NCBI RefSeq assembly: GCF_003268775.1
Contig: NZ_QLSU01000003.1
Location: 226,151-290,150, forward strand
DNA length: 64,000 bases
Origin: Paraburkholderia unamae
GTDB lineage: Bacteria > Pseudomonadota > Gammaproteobacteria > Burkholderiales > Burkholderiaceae
Direction: 5' to 3'
The notes beneath the pieces were generated by a model that saw nothing but the letters and a program-made list of their open reading frames with translations, was not told the DNA's origin and ran no database searches. The position numbers and the translations under genes are program-made. Below, one piece after another: positions 59,577 to 64,000 of the stretch; positions within the stretch are counted from its first letter, which is position 1; every line of letters begins with the position of its first letter.

Positions 59577-59614
59577 TTGCACGAATTTTCTTGATTTTGC
59601 ACGAATCTGCACGA
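59577..59614. promoter_or_regulatory. Spaced operator repeats between DeoR and nudK genes
   Basis: TTGCACGAAT occurs at 59577-59586 and 59597-59606, exactly 20 bases apart. A third partial copy TGCACGA at 59608-59614 is 10 bases after the second. The spacing of two turns and one turn puts all copies on one face of the helix, as expected for a multimeric DeoR repressor. The first copy starts 6 bases from the DeoR start codon. Confidence 0.65.
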
Positions 59615-59650
59615 TACCATGAACAGGGAAAGCTGACCAAGGAGGAATAC

Positions 59651-60250
59651 ATGATTGCAACCCAAGACCGCGTGAAGATGATCGAAACCACCGTGCTGTC
59701 CGACGACTGGTACGTGCTGAGAAAAGTGACCTTCGACTTCCTGCGCAGCAACGGCACATGGCAGCGCCAGAGCCGCGAAACCTACGACCGCGGCAACGGC
59801 GCGACCATCCTGCTGCGCGATCCGAAGAGCGGCAACGTCGTGCTCACGCGGCAATTCCGCATGCCGACGTTCGTGAACGGACATGACGGCATGATGATCG
59901 AGGCGCCCGCCGGCCTGCTCGACGACGCCGCGCCGGACGAGCGCATCCGCGCCGAGGTCGAGGAGGAAACGGGCTACCGTGTGAGGAATCTGCGCAAGGT
60001 GTTCGAGGCATACATGAGCCCCGGTTCGGTGACGGAGAAGCTTTACTTCTACATGGGCGAATACGATCCGGCCGAGCGCCCCGGCGCGGGCGGCGGCGTG
60101 GCGGAAGAAGGCGAGGACCTGGACGTGGTCGAGGTGCCGTTGAACGAAGCGCTCGCCATGATCGAGCGTGGCGAGATCGTGGATGGCAAGACGATTATGC
60201 TATTGCAGCACGCCGCGCTCCTTCAACGTCCGCAAGGACACACAAGGTGA
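59651..60250 (+). CDS. nudK: NUDIX hydrolase, NudK-like GDP-mannose pyrophosphatase
   Basis: A 199-residue enzyme closely following E. coli NudK: YDRGNGATILL, RQFRMPTFVNGHDGMMIEAP, the Nudix core GLLDDAAPDERIRAEVEEET and AGGGVAEEGED near the C-terminus. The Nudix box keeps RAEVEEETG, but the first Glu of the standard motif is Ala. NudK cleaves GDP-mannose and related sugar nucleotides. The ATG is preceded by AAGGAGG. It is divergent from a DeoR regulator. Confidence 0.9.
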   Translation: MIATQDRVKMIETTVLSDDWYVLRKVTFDFLRSNGTWQRQSRETYDRGNGATILLRDPKSGNVVLTRQFRMPTFVNGHDGMMIEAPAGLLDDAAPDERIRAEVEEETGYRVRNLRKVFEAYMSPGSVTEKLYFYMGEYDPAERPGAGGGVAEEGEDLDVVEVPLNEALAMIERGEIVDGKTIMLLQHAALLQRPQGHTR

Positions 60251-60281
60251 AGCCGCAACGGATTGGCCGCCGCATCATGCA

Positions 60282-60315
60282 TTGGGGGCCTTGACGCATC
60301 GCACCGCGCCCCCAA
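60282..60315 (+). terminator. Weak hairpin after nudK
   Basis: An 8-bp stem (TTGGGGGC with GCCCCCAA) around an 18-base loop, about 30 bases after the nudK stop. There is no T-tract, so support as a terminator is modest. Confidence 0.35.
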
Positions 60316-60317
60316 AC

Positions 60318-60345
60318 TTGCTCATTTGGAATAGGGGTCTATACT
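60318..60345 (+). promoter_or_regulatory. Candidate promoter of the DUF4148 gene
   Basis: TTGCTC (60318-60323) and TATACT (60340-60345) are 16 bases apart, about 55 bases before the start codon. The -10 matches at five of six positions. Confidence 0.5.
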
Positions 60346-60400
60346 TCCTTGGCCTTCGGCAGTCCCGTTGTCAACCATTACCCACGTCGACGGAGGGAAT

Positions 60401-60718
60401 ATGAATCTGCAACGCGGCATCAAGATCGCTGGCCTAGGTGTGCTGTTCGCTAGCTCCGCAGCCTTTGCGCAATCGTCGCCCAACTACCTGGACGGCCCCC
60501 AACCTCTGACCCGCGCCGAAGTCCGGCAGCAGGTGATTGATCTAAAGGCTGTCGGGTATCGCCCCGAGATCACCACCAATATCCTGTACCCCGACGATGT
60601 TCTCGAAGCGCAACGACGATCGGCCTGCAAGCAAGCCGTGCAGGCCAACGGTGGAGGCCAGGCCGAATGGAGCCAGCGTTGCAACATCAGAAGCACCATC
60701 ACCATCGTCAATCCGTAA
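60401..60718 (+). CDS. DUF4148-family exported small protein
   Basis: A 105-residue protein with a signal peptide (residues 1-24, ending SAAFAQ) and the short DUF4148 helix LTRAEVRQQVIDLKAVGYRP. This family is very common in Burkholderiaceae and its role is not known. Start has GGAGGGAAT upstream. It has its own promoter and a strong terminator, so it is a single-gene unit. Two cysteines (in SACK and RCN) may form a disulfide in the periplasm. Confidence 0.88.
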   Translation: MNLQRGIKIAGLGVLFASSAAFAQSSPNYLDGPQPLTRAEVRQQVIDLKAVGYRPEITTNILYPDDVLEAQRRSACKQAVQANGGGQAEWSQRCNIRSTITIVNP

Positions 60719-60741
60719 CGCCATCAGACAACAATAAGTTC

Positions 60742-60778
60742 AGACAGCAAAGAACGTCGGCAATGTTCTTTGCTGTCT
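60742..60778 (+). terminator. Strong hairpin terminator after the DUF4148 gene
   Basis: A perfect 14-bp stem (60742-60755 with 60765-60778) with a 9-base loop, 23 bases after the stop. Only two or three T residues follow, but the stem is long and the position is right. Confidence 0.7.
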
Positions 60779-60967
60779 TCCCATGCCGTTTCGCCCCCCC
60801 GCCTCGCCACTGACACTCCCCAACTTTCGGCAACGGCGTTCGGACATCTCAAGTCCACGCCTATATCGAAACTGCTTCGTAGCCCGTAAAATATCAACCT
60901 GAACATCAAAACCCCAGTCGAAATTATATCGACCAGGCATATTTTTAAAGCTACAAGGAGCCAGGCA

Positions 60968-61705
60968 GTGCAACTTCCCGTTCTCTATTCCGTTTCCAAT
61001 GGTGTTGCCGAAATCGAAATCAATCGACGCGAGCGCAAGAACGCCCTGGACGACAATGCCTATGCCAGGCTGAGCGAAGCGTTTACCCAAGCCGAGAACG
61101 ATCCTGAAGTCCGAGTGCTTCTCATTCGTGGCCAAGCCGATATATTTACGGCTGGAAAAGACCTGAAGTCCGAATCCGCAACCCATGAAGGTTATCGCCC
61201 GGTGTTGATCTTCATGGATACGGTCAATGCCCTGACGAAACCCCTGATCGCCGCTGTAGCGGGCCCGGCGATGGGTATCGGTACGACTCTCCTGTATCAC
61301 TGCGACGTCGTGTACGCGGCGGCCAATGCGAAATTCGGCATGCCGTTCACCAAAATCGGTGTGAGCCCGGAATTCGGGTCCAGCCGACTGGCACCGATGA
61401 CCGCTGGCTACCGGTTGGCCGCCGAAGCGATGTTGTTTGCCGAAACATTCGACGCCGAGCATGCGCTGCGCACCGGCCTCGTCAACCGCGTGCTCCCGAC
61501 GGAACAGCTTTTCTCCTATGCGCGCGAGCGCGCAGAGAAATTGGCAACGATGCCCAAAGCCTCGGTTGCCAAAACCAAGGCGCTGCTCAAGAGCCATGCC
61601 TTCGAAGGCATGAACGCGTTGTTCAGATCTGAACTGTACGAGTTCGAAACGCTGCTCGATTCCGCTGAATCGAAAGCGATTATTGCAGGCTTCGGCAAGA
61701 AGTGA
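60968..61705 (+). CDS. Enoyl-CoA hydratase/isomerase (crotonase) family protein
   Basis: A 245-residue crotonase-fold enzyme. The oxyanion-hole segments are FTAGKDL and AVAGPAMGIGTTLL. The usual first hydratase Glu is replaced (KFGMPFTKIG), while Glu is present in SPEFGSSRLAP, as in peroxisomal-type delta3,delta2-enoyl-CoA isomerases, so isomerase activity fits better. The GTG start has AAGGAG upstream. GC is clearly lower than in the core of the window. A short repeat GTCGA-N7-TCGAC lies at 60917-60933 before it. Confidence 0.85.
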   Translation: MQLPVLYSVSNGVAEIEINRRERKNALDDNAYARLSEAFTQAENDPEVRVLLIRGQADIFTAGKDLKSESATHEGYRPVLIFMDTVNALTKPLIAAVAGPAMGIGTTLLYHCDVVYAAANAKFGMPFTKIGVSPEFGSSRLAPMTAGYRLAAEAMLFAETFDAEHALRTGLVNRVLPTEQLFSYARERAEKLATMPKASVAKTKALLKSHAFEGMNALFRSELYEFETLLDSAESKAIIAGFGKK

Positions 61706-61717
61706 ACCACGAGTGGC

Positions 61718-61740
61718 AAACCCGGCTTAAGGCTGGGTTT
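61718..61740. terminator. Bidirectional terminator between convergent genes
   Basis: A 9-bp stem (61718-61726 with 61732-61740, one G-T pair) with loop TTAAG, flanked by AAA on the left and TTTT on the right. It lies 12 bases after the isomerase-like stop and touches the stop of the convergent hydrolase at 61741, so it can serve both. Confidence 0.75.
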
Positions 61741-62655
61741 TCATTGTTCGTCGCCCTCGCCGCTACCGCTTTCCCCGGCTCCGTCGACATTGACGGAAGC
61801 ACAAGGGCTGGCGAAATCACTGAACCAGCAGAGAAGCATCTGGTTCACCGTATCGGCGTTCTCATATTGAATCCAGTGTCCGCCGGGAAGAACCGCCCAC
61901 TTGCGCCCGCGACGACCTCGTGAAAGCCAGTCTGCGACCTTGGCCGGGTAATTCGCGGTTACATCGCCCTCACCCCAGATGAATAGAATTGGACTCCTGA
62001 ACGTCTCCAGCATATCCCGTATGATACTTTGGCGCGTAAACTTCCCGCCACGAAAGCGGCACTCGCGGCAGGTCGCTTCATAAACTTCGAGCGCCAGGTC
62101 ATCGGCGCAGGCGGCGCGTTGAAGCATCAACGACATGAGGTTATGCCGGAATGCGTCTTGCTGCGCCCGGCCGTCGAGCTTGCGCCAGGAAATCATGTCT
62201 TTCGTCTGGCGGCGCCCCTGACCGTGGCCGCTGGTCCCGAGAAGAGCCATCCGTCGAATCGTGGTCCACTGCTGTGCAAACAAGGCAGTGATAACGCCGC
62301 CCAACGAAAAGCCCGCGATATCAATTTCCGTCTCCGGATCAACCAATTGGGAAAACGTGGCGACTAGCACTGCTGCCATGTCCTTCAATGCGGCCATCGG
62401 ATCTTCATTCTCGACCATGGTGCCTGATTCGCCCATCGAAGGAAGATCCGGTACCCAGACAGTGTGCTTCCACGAGAGAGGTTCGATATTCCTGACCCAG
62501 TGCAGCCAGTTTCCATACCCGCCGTGAATGAGCACCAGCGGTGAGCCCGAACCGAATTTCCGCCACACAACGGGTATGGTTCCCCAGAAGACCGTATATT
62601 TTTCGCCGCTGCACGCGAGGCGCCGGATTTCGTCCTTCGGACTCGCAATAGTCAT
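61741..62655 (-). CDS. Alpha/beta hydrolase
   Basis: A 304-residue serine hydrolase. Oxyanion segment LVLIHGGYGNWLHWVRNIEP, nucleophile Ser in IAGFSLGGVITALF, acid Asp in IWGEGDVTANYPAKVADWL, and His in LPGGHWIQYENADTVN make a complete triad, as in meta-cleavage or lactone hydrolases. The ATG at 62655 has GGGAAG upstream; the frame further upstream is not needed. It lies between a flavin-monooxygenase operon and an isomerase-like gene and may act in the same catabolic route (inference). Confidence 0.85.
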   Translation of the reverse strand: MTIASPKDEIRRLACSGEKYTVFWGTIPVVWRKFGSGSPLVLIHGGYGNWLHWVRNIEPLSWKHTVWVPDLPSMGESGTMVENEDPMAALKDMAAVLVATFSQLVDPETEIDIAGFSLGGVITALFAQQWTTIRRMALLGTSGHGQGRRQTKDMISWRKLDGRAQQDAFRHNLMSLMLQRAACADDLALEVYEATCRECRFRGGKFTRQSIIRDMLETFRSPILFIWGEGDVTANYPAKVADWLSRGRRGRKWAVLPGGHWIQYENADTVNQMLLCWFSDFASPCASVNVDGAGESGSGEGDEQ

Positions 62656-62808
62656 AGTCAGACTTCCCTTCTTGTCGTAACGATTCAGACCCGGTTCCAA
62701 CGTGGAAAAGCGATGTTCTTTTTGACATTCCACGACGGGCCGCACGCAATTGATTTGACATTCCCGGACAAGCCACGAGATGAGGGTCAGGTGGATAGAC
62801 TCGTGATG

Positions 62809-62843
62809 AAAAAGCCCTCCTGGATTTGCGTCCAGGAGGGCTT
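62809..62843 (-). terminator. Strong rho-independent terminator of the flavin-monooxygenase operon
   Basis: A perfect 13-bp stem (62812-62824 with 62831-62843) closes a 6-base loop. On the minus strand it is followed by TTTTT. It lies 23 bases after the stop of the 60-residue gene, so it ends the leftward operon and supports that gene as real. Confidence 0.88.
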
Positions 62844-62866
62844 GAAGAGGAACGATGGTTCGGGAA

Positions 62867-63049
62867 TCAGGCCTTTCCTTGCACCCGGAAATTCACCAGT
62901 TCCACAGCACCGTCACCGAAATGGCTGGACAACTCGAACCCGTAATCTCTGGGGCTCGCGAACGCAGAGACGACCGCGTGCCGGAAACCTTCGGTGATTG
63001 CGTTCGCCCCTTGCTGGGCCGCATTGAAATTCCTGTCTTGCGTGACCAT
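62867..63049 (-). CDS. Small 60-residue protein in the flavin-monooxygenase operon
   Basis: A 60-residue soluble protein starting MVTQDRNFNAAQQGANAITE. GGAGG lies 5 bases before the ATG, the gene begins 12 bases after the flavin reductase stop, and a strong terminator follows its stop, so it is very likely translated. It has no membrane helix, signal peptide or cysteine. I do not recognise it. It could be a small partner of the oxygenase or reductase, but only the position supports this. Confidence 0.7.
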   Translation of the reverse strand: MVTQDRNFNAAQQGANAITEGFRHAVVSAFASPRDYGFELSSHFGDGAVELVNFRVQGKA

Positions 63050-63061
63050 CTGGACCTCCGA

Positions 63062-63850
63062 TTACTGCATCAGACCGCGAATCCCCGCGTTGAAGTTCAC
63101 CATCGGCGATCCTGCATCGTCGGTGGTCGTCTTGCGGATCTTGCCCACGAACATCTCATGTGTGCCCAAAGCCGTCGTGTGGATGATGTCACACTCAACA
63201 TTGGCCAACGCGTCAACCAGGACCGGAAGGCCGTCCAGACCCGAACCCCATTGTCCGTTAGCAAAACGGGAGCAGCCCTGCGGTTCCTTCAGGAACTTCG
63301 TCACCACGTCGTGGTGCGCCTGGCCCAGGATGTTGGCCACGAACTTGCCATTGGTTTTCAGCGGCTCGAGCATGGATGAATCGCGGTGCACGAAGAAGCC
63401 GACCAACGGCGGTTCAGCCGAAATCGCCGTCAGGCTCGATACCACCATACCGTTCGGATTGGCGATATCTCCCGTCGTGATCGCGGACACGCCCGCCGGG
63501 AGCATGCGCATGGCCGCCTTGAAATCGTCGACAGAACTACCGGCCGGGCTCTCATTGCGCACAATGTGAGCCCGAATCAGGCCTTCTTCGTTGACCCAGT
63601 TGAACTTCCTGGCGAAACCCACCATAGCGCCAAAGCCGGATTCCCATTCGGCGTCCCCGGCCTTACCGGACAGGAATCGAATAACCTGCGGATTCACCCA
63701 CACATGCTCTTCATCGGCACGTTCACCGATTCGCGCAATCGCTGCATCCAACGAGGAGCCACACTGCTCGTCTACCAAAAGCTCGAATTGTTTGAAGTGC
63801 GACGGCGCAATCAGAGTAATCGCACCACTATTCGTCAAATGTAGACGCAT
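63062..63850 (-). CDS. Flavin reductase with an extra N-terminal domain
   Basis: A 262-residue protein. Residues about 107-260 form the flavin reductase-like split barrel (DDFKAAMRMLPAGVSAITTG, NGMVVSSLTAISAEPPLVGF, and GTHEMFVGKI), which supplies reduced FMN or FAD to a partner oxygenase. Residues 1 to about 100 are an additional domain that I do not recognise; stand-alone reductases of this family are about 160-170 residues. The next gene in the operon is a luciferase-like oxygenase, the expected partner. It ends 12 bases before the 60-residue gene. Confidence 0.85.
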   Translation of the reverse strand: MRLHLTNSGAITLIAPSHFKQFELLVDEQCGSSLDAAIARIGERADEEHVWVNPQVIRFLSGKAGDAEWESGFGAMVGFARKFNWVNEEGLIRAHIVRNESPAGSSVDDFKAAMRMLPAGVSAITTGDIANPNGMVVSSLTAISAEPPLVGFFVHRDSSMLEPLKTNGKFVANILGQAHHDVVTKFLKEPQGCSRFANGQWGSGLDGLPVLVDALANVECDIIHTTALGTHEMFVGKIRKTTTDDAGSPMVNFNAGIRGLMQ

Positions 63851-63883
63851 GACAGGTCTCCGTATTTCTTGCTTACTGATTGA

Positions 63884-64000
63884 TCAAGCGAACACTGCCG
63901 CTTCGTTGCGCGCCAGTTCCTTGCGCACTGCCGGGATGATCTTGTCGCCCCAGAGCTCGATCTGCTTGAGCATCGTCTTCTGGTCGCAGTCACCAAGCTG
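63884..64000 (-). CDS. C-terminal end of a luciferase-like (LLM-class) flavin-dependent monooxygenase, cut by window end
   Basis: Only the last 38 residues are in the window (DCDQKTMLKQIELWGDKIIP, then AVRKELARNEAAVFA). The motif with KQIELWGDKIIP matches the C-terminal helix of luciferase-like flavin monooxygenases (similar in form to FGEKVIP endings). The gene lies 33 bases upstream of the flavin reductase, which fits a two-component oxygenase. Substrate and the rest of the operon lie to the right of the window. Confidence 0.7.
   Translation of the reverse strand, partial: QLGDCDQKTMLKQIELWGDKIIPAVRKELARNEAAVFA

Overview
The window is a 64-kb piece of a GC-rich chromosome from a member of the Burkholderiaceae, most like Paraburkholderia, Caballeronia or Burkholderia. 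This rests on gene content and style rather than on a marker gene: a DUF4148 protein, GlxA-type AraC regulators, a compact eat-eutB-eutC ethanolamine cluster, a GsiABCD-type transporter, an opu-type osmoprotectant transporter and many chemoreceptors and c-di-GMP enzymes. No rRNA, tRNA, CRISPR array, insertion sequence or phage gene was seen. Coding density is high, and several neighbouring genes overlap by the 4-base ATGA or GTGA junction.

Layout. 0-5.2 kb: a truncated AraC regulator, a small cytochrome c, a GlxA-type regulator divergent from two short-chain dehydrogenases, and a lone GtsA-like sugar-binding protein without permeases. 5.2-9.8 kb: a leftward signalling operon (CBS-PAS-GGDEF-EAL protein, a 99-residue unknown protein, a chemoreceptor). 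10-11.2 kb: an XRE-cupin regulator with a palindromic promoter and a tabtoxin-resistance-like acetyltransferase. 11.2-16.1 kb: ethanolamine uptake and cleavage (eat, eutB, eutC, EutR-like regulator). 16.2-21.6 kb: an M23 peptidase and a four-gene osmoprotectant ABC operon. 21.6-23.9 kb: a TonB-dependent receptor of ZnuD type with a Zur-like box. 24.2-28.7 kb: a chemoreceptor behind a sigma-28-like promoter, an IsdG-type monooxygenase and glgX.

28.8-38.3 kb is one long leftward peptide-scavenging operon: rpiR, iaaA, gsiA, gsiB, gsiC, gsiD, a P1/DmpA peptidase and an M55 D-aminopeptidase. An RpiR-like palindrome lies before it, and a strong hairpin follows the binding-protein gene. 38.5-44.9 kb joins two c-di-GMP proteins to a motAB stator pair. 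45-51.4 kb holds small proteins and then a metabolic cluster (2-hydroxyacid dehydrogenase, SDR, MFS transporter, VOC protein, and a citrate synthase carrying an N-terminal DNA-binding-like domain), with three palindromic sites in its promoters. 51.7-55.3 kb has a third chemoreceptor (sigma-28-like promoter) and a cysteine-free Ser/Thr-rich protein of unknown function. 55.5-60.7 kb is regulators and enzymes, including a DeoR/nudK divergent pair with spaced operator repeats.

60.9-64 kb is lower in GC by eye. It carries an enoyl-CoA isomerase-like protein, an alpha/beta hydrolase and a leftward operon of a luciferase-like monooxygenase (cut by the window end), a flavin reductase with an extra N-terminal domain and a 60-residue protein, closed by a strong terminator. 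It looks like an acquired catabolic segment that continues to the right.

The most interesting points are the citrate-synthase/HTH cluster with its repeated operators, the specialised peptide operon, the cysteine-free protein and the flavin-monooxygenase operon.
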